A stretch of 64,000 nt of DNA, from positions 7,919-71,918 of the forward strand of contig JBMOOJ010000111.1 of assembly GCA_049323835.1 (NCBI GenBank). The letters are read 5' to 3'. Under the pieces are notes generated by a model that did not search any database, was not told the origin of the DNA, and saw nothing but the letters and a program-made list of their open reading frames with translations. This DNA is from SG-bin9 sp049323835. Lineage in GTDB: Bacteria > Pseudomonadota > Alphaproteobacteria > Rhizobiales > Xanthobacteraceae. The position numbers were made by a program, and so were the translations under genes. Every line of letters starts with the position of its first letter. Position 1 is the first letter of the stretch. Of the stretch, positions 16,549-25,738 are shown piece by piece.

Positions 16549-17622
16549 TCAGCGCATCGCTTTCCGCAAAGCATGCGCGAGGTTCGTTGAATCCACGCGC
16601 GACTGGAACTGCTGAACGTAAGGCGCATCGGCCACTGTGCGCTCAGCGATCGTGCGAATGGCATCGTCCTCGTTCCCGGCGAACCCGAGATCTGCGAGGG
16701 ACGTCGGCAAACCAATCTGCCGATAGAAAGCCTTTAACTCCGAAACAAAGTCGCCCGGCCGCTCTTCGAGGCACAGCTGAGCCAGTAACCCAAACGCGAC
16801 CTGCTCGCCATGAAGCGCACCGGAAAGCGACGGGATGGCCGAGAAGCCTCGCGTCAGCGCATGCGAGATGGAAAGTCCACCACTCTCAAAGCCAAGACCG
16901 CTGGACAGGATCGTTGCCTCGACGACGCGCTCAAAGGCTTCGTTCGGGGTCTTGCGCTCGACCGCCTCCAGCGCACCGAGGGTATGCTCGCGGATCACGC
17001 GGTAGCATTGATCCGCGATCATGACCGCTAGCGCGGTCGGCCGCGCCTTGTAGAAATTCATGCCGCCTGACCGATCGCACTGCTCGACTTCGAACTTCTT
17101 GCTCAGCGCATCGCCGACGCCGGCAACAAAGAAGCGCCGCGGGGCGCCGGCAATCACATTAGTATCGACCACCACCGCATCGGGGTTGGTCGGCATCAGC
17201 CGCACCTCGCTCAGCACGTGGTCGTCCCGGTAAAGCACCACAAGCCGGCTCGTCGGCGCATCGTTGGAGGCAACGGTTGGCACGACGATCAGCCCGCCTC
17301 CCCGCTTGATACGGACACCCTTGGCATTATCGATGGCTTTTCCGCCACCGACGCCAACAATGACGTCACTGCGCGCGGCTTCCGCACTCGCCGTCATGCT
17401 GTCGACTTGAGCCGCCGTACACTCGCCGCTGAACGCGGCGAAGCTGACTGCATGTACATGCGGAGCCAGCGCCTCATTTAGGCGGGTGCGGATCATATCG
17501 AGCACGGCTGCATCCGCAATCACGAATGGCCGCTTGCCATAGAGCGGGACGAGCGTCGCCAGTTCGGCGAGCGCTCCCGGCCCCTGAATGTAGCGGTGCG
17601 GTCCGCCGAAAGCCCTGATCAT
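16549..17622 (-). CDS. gldA: Glycerol dehydrogenase-like iron/zinc-containing alcohol dehydrogenase
   Basis: A 357-residue NAD-dependent polyol dehydrogenase of the GldA group. It shows the nucleotide loop VGVGGGKAIDNAK (near residue 90) and metal ligands Asp171, His254 and His271 in GVGDALSKK, SISHALT and LHGEQVAFG, matching GldA spacing. It likely oxidises glycerol or a related polyol to a ketone. It is the last gene of the operon and overlaps the SDR gene by ATGA. Glycerol-1-phosphate dehydrogenase is a less likely alternative. Confidence 0.85.
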   Translation of the reverse strand: MIRAFGGPHRYIQGPGALAELATLVPLYGKRPFVIADAAVLDMIRTRLNEALAPHVHAVSFAAFSGECTAAQVDSMTASAEAARSDVIVGVGGGKAIDNAKGVRIKRGGGLIVVPTVASNDAPTSRLVVLYRDDHVLSEVRLMPTNPDAVVVDTNVIAGAPRRFFVAGVGDALSKKFEVEQCDRSGGMNFYKARPTALAVMIADQCYRVIREHTLGALEAVERKTPNEAFERVVEATILSSGLGFESGGLSISHALTRGFSAIPSLSGALHGEQVAFGLLAQLCLEERPGDFVSELKAFYRQIGLPTSLADLGFAGNEDDAIRTIAERTVADAPYVQQFQSRVDSTNLAHALRKAMR

Positions 17623-18395
17623 GTATCACCCCAGAAGAAATCGCGCTTGCCGCCGTCCATGCAGATCAACGCACCATTGATATACGATGCCTGCACCGAG
17701 CACAGGAAGGCGACCAGCGAACCGACCTCATCCGGCCGGCAGAATCGGCCGAGCGGATTCTGCCCCGTGATCACCTCACGCTTCGCCGGCGAGAAGCCCG
17801 CGATCAGATTCGTTTCAACATAACCCGGCGCGATGGCATTCACGGTGATCCCGTCGGGGCCTACTTCCTTTGCCAGTGTTCGCGTCAGACCGATGATACC
17901 TGCTTTCGCAGCCGAGTAATTCGTGACGCCCGGCCGGCCACCGCCGGTGACGTTCATCGACGACGTATTGATGATCCGGCCGAAGCCCGATTGACGCAGG
18001 AAAGGCAGCGCGAACTTGGTGCACAGGAACGCGCTGTCGAGGTGCGTGCGCAGAATGATGTCCCAATCCTCGATGGTCATCTCTTCGGCCTTGCGGCCGA
18101 GATGCCTGCCGCCCGCTCCCGCGTTGTTCACGAGCATGTTGAGGCCACCGAGCCTCTCGGCCGCCTCTTTGACGACCCGCTCCGCGCCTTCCGGCGTCGA
18201 AGCATCCCCGATCGCGGTAACAGCCGTTACGCCCGCCTTGCGCAACTCGGCCGCGGCGGCTTCCGCGGCGGTTGCGTCGATATCGTTGATCGCGACCGCC
18301 ACGCCTTCAGCGGCCAGCGCCGTGACTTCGGCATGACCGATACCGCGGGCCGCTCCCGTCACGAGAGCCGTCTTGCCGGCAATCCCCAGATCCAT
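17619..18395 (-). CDS. Short-chain dehydrogenase/reductase
   Basis: A 258-residue classical SDR. The TGAARGIG cofactor loop is near residue 14, NNAG follows, the catalytic Ser lies in INTSSMNV, and the YSAAK Tyr/Lys pair is near residue 156. It ends with a PGY-V-T segment and IN-GALICMDGG. It is FabG-like, but the operon context (polyol ABC importer, kinase, glycerol dehydrogenase) suggests it oxidises a sugar alcohol or its ketone. It starts at ATG 18395, 11 bp after the permease gene. Confidence 0.88.
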   Translation of the reverse strand: MDLGIAGKTALVTGAARGIGHAEVTALAAEGVAVAINDIDATAAEAAAAELRKAGVTAVTAIGDASTPEGAERVVKEAAERLGGLNMLVNNAGAGGRHLGRKAEEMTIEDWDIILRTHLDSAFLCTKFALPFLRQSGFGRIINTSSMNVTGGGRPGVTNYSAAKAGIIGLTRTLAKEVGPDGITVNAIAPGYVETNLIAGFSPAKREVITGQNPLGRFCRPDEVGSLVAFLCSVQASYINGALICMDGGKRDFFWGDT

Positions 18396-18406
18396 ATCGC
18401 CTCCGC

Positions 18407-19240
18407 TCAGCCCTTCACGGCGCCAGCGCCGAGGCCCTGAATGAAATACTGCGTCAGCATCGCGAACGCGGCGAACAGCGGCAGCGCGATCAAGGTCGAT
18501 CCGGCCATGACCTCGCCCCAGCGCAAATCGAACGAGCCCACCATCGACGCCAGACCGACCGGCAAAGTTTTGTTGGCGTCGCTGCCGATCATCACCAGTG
18601 CAAAGGTATAGTCCGTCCAGGATAACAGGAACGAGAAGATCGCGACTGTGATCAACCCCGGCAACGAGATCGGCAGCACCACGCGCAGGAACGCGCCCAG
18701 CCGCGTGCAGCCGTCGACCATGGCGGCCTCCTCCAGCTCGAACGGCATGTTCTTGAAGAAGCCCCACAGGAACCAGACGCCGAGCGGCAGGGTCAGTGTC
18801 AGATGCGAGGCAATCACGCCGGTCAGCGTGTCGCTCAAGCCGAGCTTGGCGAAGATCGTGAACATCGGGATCGCGATCAGAAGCGGCGGGAACATGTAGG
18901 CATACAGCATGGCGCCGACGATCAGCTTCTTGCCGCGGATGCGCTGGCGCGTCACCGCGTAGGCGATCATCACCGAGAATACCATCGTCACGATCACCGT
19001 AACGACGGCGACGACGACGCTGTTGACGAAATGCTGCGGATAATCGGTCAGCTCGAGCAGATTGCGATAGGATTCGAGCGAGAGCGGCGACGGGATCAGT
19101 GAAATCTGGTTCAGCAGCGAAGCCGGCTCGCGCAGGCTCGACACGATCATCCAGTAGATCGGGAATGCCGAATAGATCGCGATGACGACCGCCGCGATGA
19201 ACAGGCCGATCTTTGCCGGAAGCGATCGTCTTTTCGTCAT
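18407..19240 (-). CDS. Carbohydrate ABC transporter permease (UgpE/MalG type)
   Basis: A 277-residue inner-membrane permease with six predicted helices and the binding-protein-dependent loop EEAAMVDGCTRLGAFLRVVLP near residue 185. It is the second permease (CUT1 family). Its ATG at 19240 shares a base with the stop of the first permease (TGATG). Confidence 0.93.
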   Translation of the reverse strand: MTKRRSLPAKIGLFIAAVVIAIYSAFPIYWMIVSSLREPASLLNQISLIPSPLSLESYRNLLELTDYPQHFVNSVVVAVVTVIVTMVFSVMIAYAVTRQRIRGKKLIVGAMLYAYMFPPLLIAIPMFTIFAKLGLSDTLTGVIASHLTLTLPLGVWFLWGFFKNMPFELEEAAMVDGCTRLGAFLRVVLPISLPGLITVAIFSFLLSWTDYTFALVMIGSDANKTLPVGLASMVGSFDLRWGEVMAGSTLIALPLFAAFAMLTQYFIQGLGAGAVKG

Positions 19241-20100
19241 CAGTCTTCCTCCAGCGGGAAGATCCAGAAGTAGATCAGCACAGCCACGGACAGGATCAGG
19301 AATGAGATCGTTGCGATCGCAGCGCCGCCGCCGATGTCGAACAGGCTGAACGCATGGCGATAGGACAGGATCGCGAGATTCTCGGTCGAGCCGACCGGCC
19401 CGCCGCGCGTGAGCAGCCAGATGACATCGAACTTGTTGAACATCCAGATCGCACGCAGCAGCACGACCACCGTGAGGATGGGCTTCAGCATCGGCAGCGT
19501 GATGTGAAAGAAGCGCTGTACGGCGTTGGTGCCGTCCACCCGCGCTGCCTCATAGAGCGACTGCGGCACCGTCTGCATGGCGGCGAGGAAACAGGTGGTG
19601 ACGAACGGCGTCCACATCCAGACGCTGACCAGCACCGTCGAGGTCATTGCAGCGCCGGGGCTCTCGAACCACTGGATCGGCGGCAACCCGAGTGCGGCCA
19701 CAGCCGCTGTCACGATGCCGATGCTGCCGTCGACCATCCACTTGAAGGTGAGGATGACGACCACCGTCGGCAGCAGATACGGCAGGATCGATAGGCCGCG
19801 AACCAGGTTGCGGCCGGGGAATGTTTCGTTCAGCACCAGCGCGAAGCCGATGCCGAGCACGACTTGCAGAATGATCGACGCAAGCGAATAGATCGCACCG
19901 TTGCCGAGCGCACGCCAGAACTCCGGCTCGCGAAGGACAGCGGCGTAGTTCGCAAGGCCGGCCCACTGCGGCACGCCGATGAACGAATCCATCTTGTAGA
20001 AGCTGAGATGAACCGCATAGACCGCCGGCGCGACGATCAATGCGAGCGTCACGATCAGGCCTGCAATCAGGAAACTGTAGATGGTTGCCTTTGAGCTCAC
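19240..20100 (-). CDS. Carbohydrate ABC transporter permease (UgpA/MalF type)
   Basis: A 286-residue six-helix permease of the CUT1 family, with the EAA-type loop LYEAARVDGTNAVQRFFHITLP near residue 190. The start is a GTG at 20100. It pairs with the UgpE-type permease to form the channel for a carbohydrate or polyol importer. Confidence 0.93.
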   Translation of the reverse strand: MSSKATIYSFLIAGLIVTLALIVAPAVYAVHLSFYKMDSFIGVPQWAGLANYAAVLREPEFWRALGNGAIYSLASIILQVVLGIGFALVLNETFPGRNLVRGLSILPYLLPTVVVILTFKWMVDGSIGIVTAAVAALGLPPIQWFESPGAAMTSTVLVSVWMWTPFVTTCFLAAMQTVPQSLYEAARVDGTNAVQRFFHITLPMLKPILTVVVLLRAIWMFNKFDVIWLLTRGGPVGSTENLAILSYRHAFSLFDIGGGAAIATISFLILSVAVLIYFWIFPLEED

Positions 20101-20120
20101 CGGCCGTCATCCAGAATAGC

Positions 20121-20147
20121 GTCCGGCCGGAGCAACCCCGGCCGGAC
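20121..20147. repeat. GC-rich intergenic hairpin after the solute-receptor gene
   Basis: A perfect 10-bp inverted repeat GTCCGGCCGG / CCGGCCGGAC with a 7-base loop, between the receptor stop (20168) and the first permease. There is no T-run, so it is more likely an mRNA-stabilising or partial-attenuation stem than a full terminator. Such stems often raise receptor expression over permease expression. Confidence 0.6.
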
Positions 20148-20167
20148 CTTGAGATCATGCGTTCCGA

Positions 20168-21502
20168 TCAGGCGATCAGCTTGCGCATCTTGTCCGCGGC
20201 AGCCTTGATGCAGTCCGCCGACGACATGTTCTTCAGCACCTTGTTCTGAAGCATTTCCGGAATGACGAAGCCTTCGAACACCTTGCCGGGGCGAAGGTCG
20301 GGCGCCGGGCCTTCGGTATCGACCGACGTCAGGATGATCGACTTGTCGGTGATGAAGCCGCGCATGGCCTCGACCGCATCCTTGTGCTTTTCGATCAGCG
20401 GGTGCGCACGCCAGCGGGCGTCTTCATAGACGTCGAGGCGCGGCGGCTGGAAGTGCAGCGGCGCAGTGTGCAGGAAGTTGATGTACTGGTTCTCGGTGAA
20501 CCACTTCATGAACTTCATCGACTCGTTCGACTGCGGGGTCTTCAGCACCACCCAGCCGTCGTAGCCATGGTTGACCGCCTTGGCCTTGCCTTCGCTGTCC
20601 ATGTACGGCGTGATACCGTACTTGGTCGACAGCGCCGGCGCGTTGCGCTCCAGCGCCTCGATGATGCGGCCGGCGTAGGCCGCGTGCGCGACCTTGTCGG
20701 ACGAGAAGTTGCTGAGCACTTCGCCGAAGCTCGCCTGGCTCGTGCCGGACGGCATGGTCTTGTACAACTCGGCGAAGAAATCGAGATAGCGCGTCACCTT
20801 CGGCGCCATCTCCGGGCTGTCGATCGCGACGTTCCACTTGTTATCGAACAGCTTGACGCCTTCGGCCCACATGAAGCCCGGTGACAGCCAGTTGGTCGCG
20901 CCATTGTTGCCGATCGGAAAGAGCGAACCGGAGCGGCCGTCAGCCGACAGCGTCTGCGCGTTCTTGAGCATCTCGGCCTGCGTCTTGGGAACACTGAGGC
21001 CCTTCTGCTCGTAGAGATCCTTGCGATAGTAAATCCACGCCAGATTGTAGTCGAACGGATACCAGTAGACCTGATCCTTGATCGGGAAGAGGATCTTCGG
21101 GCCCCACTTGTGCTTGCTGGTCAGTTCGGTCAGCGGCATCAGGTGGCCTTCCGCCTGAAGCAGCAGAACGTGGCCCACGAACGCGAAGGTCGCGATGTCG
21201 TAAGGCTGCCCGCCGCGCAGCGAGGTCGTCACCTTGGTGAACGCGTCGTCGAGCGGAACCGAGTCGACGATGATCTGGGTGCCGAACTTCTTCTCGTACT
21301 CGGCGCAAGCCACCTTCAGCGCACGAATGCTGTCGATCGAGGTTTCCGTATTGAGAAAGCGCAAGGTCTTCTTGCCCTGCCCCCAGACAGCCGGCGCACC
21401 GAGCGTTCCGGCGGCGGCCGCCGCGCCGATCGCACCGGCACCCTTGATAAGCGAACGTCGGCTAACGCCGCTGAAAAGCTGTCCCTTCGTTGTCTCAGTC
21501 AT
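20168..21502 (-). CDS. ABC transporter extracellular solute-binding protein (family 1)
   Basis: A 444-residue receptor with a Tat signal (SRRSLIKGAGAIGAAAAAG) after the start at ATG 21502 (MTETTKGQLF), then mature KKTLRFLNTETS. It belongs to the UgpB/MalE-like cluster that serves CUT1 importers. The ligand is not evident; the operon kinase and dehydrogenases suggest a polyol, sugar or glycerol conjugate. Confidence 0.9.
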   Translation of the reverse strand: MTETTKGQLFSGVSRRSLIKGAGAIGAAAAAGTLGAPAVWGQGKKTLRFLNTETSIDSIRALKVACAEYEKKFGTQIIVDSVPLDDAFTKVTTSLRGGQPYDIATFAFVGHVLLLQAEGHLMPLTELTSKHKWGPKILFPIKDQVYWYPFDYNLAWIYYRKDLYEQKGLSVPKTQAEMLKNAQTLSADGRSGSLFPIGNNGATNWLSPGFMWAEGVKLFDNKWNVAIDSPEMAPKVTRYLDFFAELYKTMPSGTSQASFGEVLSNFSSDKVAHAAYAGRIIEALERNAPALSTKYGITPYMDSEGKAKAVNHGYDGWVVLKTPQSNESMKFMKWFTENQYINFLHTAPLHFQPPRLDVYEDARWRAHPLIEKHKDAVEAMRGFITDKSIILTSVDTEGPAPDLRPGKVFEGFVIPEMLQNKVLKNMSSADCIKAAADKMRKLIA

Positions 21503-21537
21503 TGCTTTCTCCCGGTTATGATTATCGTTGGGCAGCG

Positions 21538-22590
21538 TCAGAGACGCCGTCCAGTGGACTTCTCGAAGGCGTGCAGGCGATGTGGTTGCAGCCGGACGTT
21601 CAGCGCACGGCCGGGCGCCCAGTCGTCGAACCGTTCGGTGAGAACGCGCAGGCGTTGTCCGGCGATCTCGCCGACGCACAACGTCTGCGCGCCGAGTTGC
21701 TCGACCATCCGTACGGTGAATTGCACGCTGCCGTCGCCATCAGCGAGCGCGATATGCTCCGGACGGATACCGAGCACGACATCGCCCTGCGATCTGGCAA
21801 GCGACGGCGGCAACGGCATAGTGAATTGACCGCTGACGAAGCGACCGCCCTCAGCGCGGCCCTCGATCAGATTCATCTCGGGCGATCCGATAAAGCCGGC
21901 CACAAACAGATTCGCTGGACGATCATAGACTTCGAGCGGTGCACCGATCTGCTGAACATGGCCGTCGCGCATGATGACGATGCGATTGGCCAGCGTCATT
22001 GCCTCGACCTGGTCGTGGGTGACGTAGACCATGCTGGTCCCGACTTCCTGATGCAGGCGCGCAATTTCCTCGCGCATGCGGACACGCAGCTTGGCATCGA
22101 GGTTCGACAACGGCTCGTCGAGCAGGAAGACATCCGGTTCGCGCACAAGCGCCCGGCCGAGCGCGACGCGCTGCATCTGCCCGCCCGACAACTGCTTCGG
22201 CTTGCGCGCGAGGAAGTCCTCCAGACCGAGCATCTTGGCCGCACGTTGGACGCGCACGTCGATTTCCGAGCGCGTCATCTTCCGCATGCGCAGCCCGAAC
22301 GCGAGATTGTCGTAGATCGTCTTGTGCGGATAGAGCGCGTAATTCTGGAACACCATGGCAATGTTCCGGTCCTTCGGCTCGAGGTTTGTCACCTCGCGCG
22401 AGCCGATGCTGATCATGCCTGACGTCGTTTCTTCGAGGCCGGCAATCATCCGCAGTGTCGTCGACTTGCCGCAACCCGACGGGCCGAGAAACACGATGAA
22501 CTCGCCATCGCGAATGGTGAGATCGACGCCGTGCACGGCGACGACATTGCCGTAGGCCTTGCGAACTTTCACCAGCCGGACCTCAGCCAT
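21538..22590 (-). CDS. Carbohydrate ABC transporter ATPase (UgpC/MalK type)
   Basis: A 350-residue ATPase with Walker A GPSGCGKST, signature LSGGQMQRVALGRALVREP and Walker B FLLDEPLSNLDAKLR. A C-terminal TOBE regulatory domain is seen in LGIRPEHIAL. Length and motifs are those of MalK/UgpC subunits that energise CUT1 permeases. It starts at ATG 22590, 30 bp after the kinase gene and 35 bp before the receptor gene. Confidence 0.94.
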   Translation of the reverse strand: MAEVRLVKVRKAYGNVVAVHGVDLTIRDGEFIVFLGPSGCGKSTTLRMIAGLEETTSGMISIGSREVTNLEPKDRNIAMVFQNYALYPHKTIYDNLAFGLRMRKMTRSEIDVRVQRAAKMLGLEDFLARKPKQLSGGQMQRVALGRALVREPDVFLLDEPLSNLDAKLRVRMREEIARLHQEVGTSMVYVTHDQVEAMTLANRIVIMRDGHVQQIGAPLEVYDRPANLFVAGFIGSPEMNLIEGRAEGGRFVSGQFTMPLPPSLARSQGDVVLGIRPEHIALADGDGSVQFTVRMVEQLGAQTLCVGEIAGQRLRVLTERFDDWAPGRALNVRLQPHRLHAFEKSTGRRL

Positions 22591-22620
22591 GGTTGACCTC
22601 GCACGTCGTAAGATGAAGTT

Positions 22621-24138
22621 TCATGCGCGGCCCGCCACGAAGTCATGGATGCGATGATTGAGCGGCGCCAGCGCCGCCTGAATGTCGCGATAGATCGGAA
22701 AGCCGCGATCGTAGACGGCAGCACGCGCCGGGTCCGGCGTTGCGCGCGACACGATCGAAATGACCTTTGCCGCGTCCTGTTCGCTCTTGAAGATGCCAAC
22801 GCCGACGCCGGCGAGCAGCGCTGCGCCGAACGATGCATCGGCCACCGCCGGCAGTTCGACCTCGACGTTGAGCACATCGGCCACGATCTGCCGCCACAAC
22901 GCGCTGCGCGATCCGCCGCCGGTCAGCCGCGCGGACGAAAAATGCAAACCCTTTGCGCTGAGCGCGTCTCGGCAGTCACGCAGCGAATAAGCGATGCCTT
23001 CGTACAGAGCACGGACGAAATGCCCTGCCCCGTGATTGAATCCGGCGCCGACGAAATCGGCACGGAGCAGAGGGTCCCAGTGCGGGCTACGTTCGCCGTT
23101 CAGGTAAGGATGGAAGAACAAGCCTTCCGCGCCCGCGCTGACCGCGGCAGCCTTCGCATCCATCGCATCGAATACGGCGCTGCCATCATCGCCATCGCGG
23201 CGGAAGAACGTATCGCGCAGCCACTTGTGCGCCGACGCGCACGAATTGGTCGCCGTGATAACGTACCAGTGGTCCGGCACGACATGATAGTAGTTGATCA
23301 GCGAGAAATCCGGCCGCGCCTGCGGCGTCAGCACGTTGACGGTCGCCGCGGTCGCAAGCTTCACGACCCCGAGCCCCTCGCGGACCATGCCTGCGCCGAA
23401 TGTTTCGGCGGCGGTATCCGAAGTGCCGCAGACGACCGGGGTGCCTTCCGCCAGGCCCGTCGCTTTCGCAGCGCTCGCCGTAACGCGGCCGACGACGGCC
23501 TTCGGTGATACGATCGGCGGCAGCGTATCCATCCGCCAACCGATCATCTCGCAAAGCTCGTCCGACCATTTCGCTGCTTTGGCATCGAGCATCAACGTGC
23601 CGAGCGCATCGATGGTGTCGGTTTCCCAGGTTCCGGTGAATTTCGATCGCAACCAATCCTTGGCAACGTAGATACGCTTGATCCGCGCGAACGCTTCCGG
23701 CTCCGCGTCCCGCAACCACATCATTTGCGGCAGCGTCCACGTCGGGTTGGCGCGATTAGCGCCGATGTCGAGGATGCGCTGATCGGCCTTGTCGCGCAGC
23801 GCCTGCGTTTCGGCGCGGCTGCGCTGATCGCTCCAGAGGATAGCCGGACGGATAACGCGGCCATCGGTATCTTCCAGCACCGGCGTATGCGCGCCGGCGG
23901 AGAACGAGATCGCGGCGATGTCGCTCGCAGGCCGCTTTATTTGTGCAACGACGGATTGCAGTGTCTTGCAGGCGGCGATCCACCAGTCGTTCGGATCCTG
24001 CTCGCTCCAGCCCGGATGCGGCGACGATGTCGCAACCGCCGCGGACGCCTCCGCGACAAGCGAACCGTCGGCGCGGATCACGCTGACTTTCAGCGAGCCC
24101 GCACCGAGATCAATTCCAGCAAGCAGCGGGTCAGCCAC
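22621..24138 (-). CDS. FGGY-family carbohydrate kinase (xylulokinase-like)
   Basis: A 505-residue kinase with an N-terminal phosphate loop GIDLGAGSLKVSVI, the segment ILWSDQRS, a GTSDTAAETFGAG block near residue 240 and the C-terminal ADP site RLTGGGSRSALWRQIVADV. FGGY kinases phosphorylate xylulose, glycerol, ribulose or erythritol-type substrates. The start is a GTG at 24138. It lies between the FAD oxidase (32 bp) and the transporter ATPase. The substrate cannot be called from sequence. Confidence 0.88.
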   Translation of the reverse strand: MADPLLAGIDLGAGSLKVSVIRADGSLVAEASAAVATSSPHPGWSEQDPNDWWIAACKTLQSVVAQIKRPASDIAAISFSAGAHTPVLEDTDGRVIRPAILWSDQRSRAETQALRDKADQRILDIGANRANPTWTLPQMMWLRDAEPEAFARIKRIYVAKDWLRSKFTGTWETDTIDALGTLMLDAKAAKWSDELCEMIGWRMDTLPPIVSPKAVVGRVTASAAKATGLAEGTPVVCGTSDTAAETFGAGMVREGLGVVKLATAATVNVLTPQARPDFSLINYYHVVPDHWYVITATNSCASAHKWLRDTFFRRDGDDGSAVFDAMDAKAAAVSAGAEGLFFHPYLNGERSPHWDPLLRADFVGAGFNHGAGHFVRALYEGIAYSLRDCRDALSAKGLHFSSARLTGGGSRSALWRQIVADVLNVEVELPAVADASFGAALLAGVGVGIFKSEQDAAKVISIVSRATPDPARAAVYDRGFPIYRDIQAALAPLNHRIHDFVAGRA

Positions 24139-24170
24139 GGCACCGATCCTTTGCGACGAAGCCAGCCAAC

Positions 24171-25652
24171 CTAGGCACTGTAGATATCCTTGGCATCCGG
24201 GCGTGCACGAAATCCGAGCTTGCCGGGATTGAGCAAGTTGGCCGGATCGATCGCATCCTTGACCGCCTGAAGCACTGCAAGGCCCAACCCGAGTTCACGC
24301 CCCATCCACGGACCGCGGAAAAGGCCGGCGCCGTGATGATGTGCGATCGATCCGCCATGATCCAGAGTCAATTGCTCGATGATGTCCCACATCCGCGCGT
24401 GCAACGGCAACGCAGCGCTTTCCGGCATCGGCGGCAACCGCACCGTCATGTATTGGCACGCACCTTCCGGATAAACATGCGACCAGTGTGCGCCGAAGTG
24501 AACTTCGGGATGAACCGCGCGGATCGCCTTGGCGATCGCATCGTACATCGCCGGGATCGCAGACCAGTTCGCGGTCACCTCGATCGTGTCGTTGAAATAG
24601 CCTTCTGCATGCCATTTCTGCGAATAGGCGACGAAGCGGTTTTCTTTCCAGTGCCTGTACGGCCCATCTGACGTCACCTCACCGCCGAATGTCTTCGCAA
24701 TCGCCAGCGCGGCCGCCTGCTCCGCAGATACCAGCGGCTCGGAGCCGCTGAACTCCATCACGCACAGGATCGGCTTCGATCTGAAGGCGGCGATATCCTT
24801 TGTCCGATCGTCACTCTCGACCTTGTCGTAGAGCCGCACGATCTGCGGACGAAGCTCAGCCTGCATGATCTCGCGAGCGCAGTCCCACGCATTCTGCAAC
24901 GCAGGGAACGCCAGCACGACGCCGCGCTCGATCTCGGGCTTCTTCCAGATGCGGAGCGTCACATCCGTGATGATTCCCAGAGTCCCTTCACTGCCGACGA
25001 ATAGATCGCGCACGGAGGGACCGACCGAACGCCGCGCGACCGGCCGTACTTCCAGCGGTGAGCCATTCGGTAGAACAACGTTCAGACCGACGACGATATC
25101 CTCGATCTTGCCGTAACGGCTGCTGGCCTGACCTCCACCGCGACAAGCGACCCAGCCGCCCACGGTCGAAATCTCGATCGATTGCGGGATGTGTCCGGTG
25201 GTGTAACCCTTCGCATTCAGTTCCTTTTCGAATACCGCTCCGTTCATACCGGCCTGAACAGTCACAGTGGCATCGGTGGGGTTGAAGGAAACGATCTGGT
25301 CGAGGCGGCGGATATCGATCGTGACTTCGCCGCCGAGCGGAATGGCTCCGCCCAGCACGCCCGATCCATTGCCATAAGGAATGACCGGCACACCGTGTTT
25401 CTGCGCCAGACGGACGACCGCCGACACTTCGGCCGCATTCGCCGGACGAACAATCAGCCTCGGTACGCGTCCTGCGAGCTCGCCCGCACGCTCGCGGAAA
25501 ACCGCATACGGCAAACGATCGCGCGCATACGTCAGCCGCTGATCGAATTCTGAAATGATGTTGTCCTTGCCGACGATCGCTGCGAAAGCATCTGCCAATC
25601 CGGCATCGACATGATCGTGTTGGCGCGCAACAGCGATGGCGCTCGCGTCCAA
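24171..25652 (-). CDS. FAD-linked oxidase, alkyldihydroxyacetonephosphate-synthase-like
   Basis: A PCMH-type FAD protein of 493 residues: the FAD-binding part has PYGNGSGVLGGAIPLGG, then GWVACRGGGQASSRYGKIED and GSEGTLGIITDV. The C-terminal SIAHHHGAGLFRGPW carries the three-histidine motif of alkyl-DHAP synthases and related glycolate/lactate-type oxidases. The start is set at a TTG (25652), 7 nt after GGAGG, because upstream codons have no ribosome site and overlap the operator array. With the FGGY kinase and glycerol dehydrogenase it may oxidise a glycerol-like or 2-hydroxy acid substrate. Confidence 0.8.
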   Translation of the reverse strand: MDASAIAVARQHDHVDAGLADAFAAIVGKDNIISEFDQRLTYARDRLPYAVFRERAGELAGRVPRLIVRPANAAEVSAVVRLAQKHGVPVIPYGNGSGVLGGAIPLGGEVTIDIRRLDQIVSFNPTDATVTVQAGMNGAVFEKELNAKGYTTGHIPQSIEISTVGGWVACRGGGQASSRYGKIEDIVVGLNVVLPNGSPLEVRPVARRSVGPSVRDLFVGSEGTLGIITDVTLRIWKKPEIERGVVLAFPALQNAWDCAREIMQAELRPQIVRLYDKVESDDRTKDIAAFRSKPILCVMEFSGSEPLVSAEQAAALAIAKTFGGEVTSDGPYRHWKENRFVAYSQKWHAEGYFNDTIEVTANWSAIPAMYDAIAKAIRAVHPEVHFGAHWSHVYPEGACQYMTVRLPPMPESAALPLHARMWDIIEQLTLDHGGSIAHHHGAGLFRGPWMGRELGLGLAVLQAVKDAIDPANLLNPGKLGFRARPDAKDIYSA

Positions 25653-25664
25653 AGGCCGTCCTCC

Positions 25665-25705
25665 CGTTTGTTTTGCGATCGTTTGCACAATCGTTTGTTC
25701 AAACG
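25665..25705. promoter_or_regulatory. CGTTTG repeat array, candidate LacI-family operator
   Basis: CGTTTG occurs at 25665, 25680 and 25692, the last forming a perfect palindrome CGTTTGTTCAAACG (25692-25705). It sits directly upstream of the FAD-oxidase start and between that gene and the LacI-family regulator, the normal place for its operator. Confidence 0.55.
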
Positions 25706-25738
25706 TGAATGACAAAATATGGAACGTCAACCTCTAAA

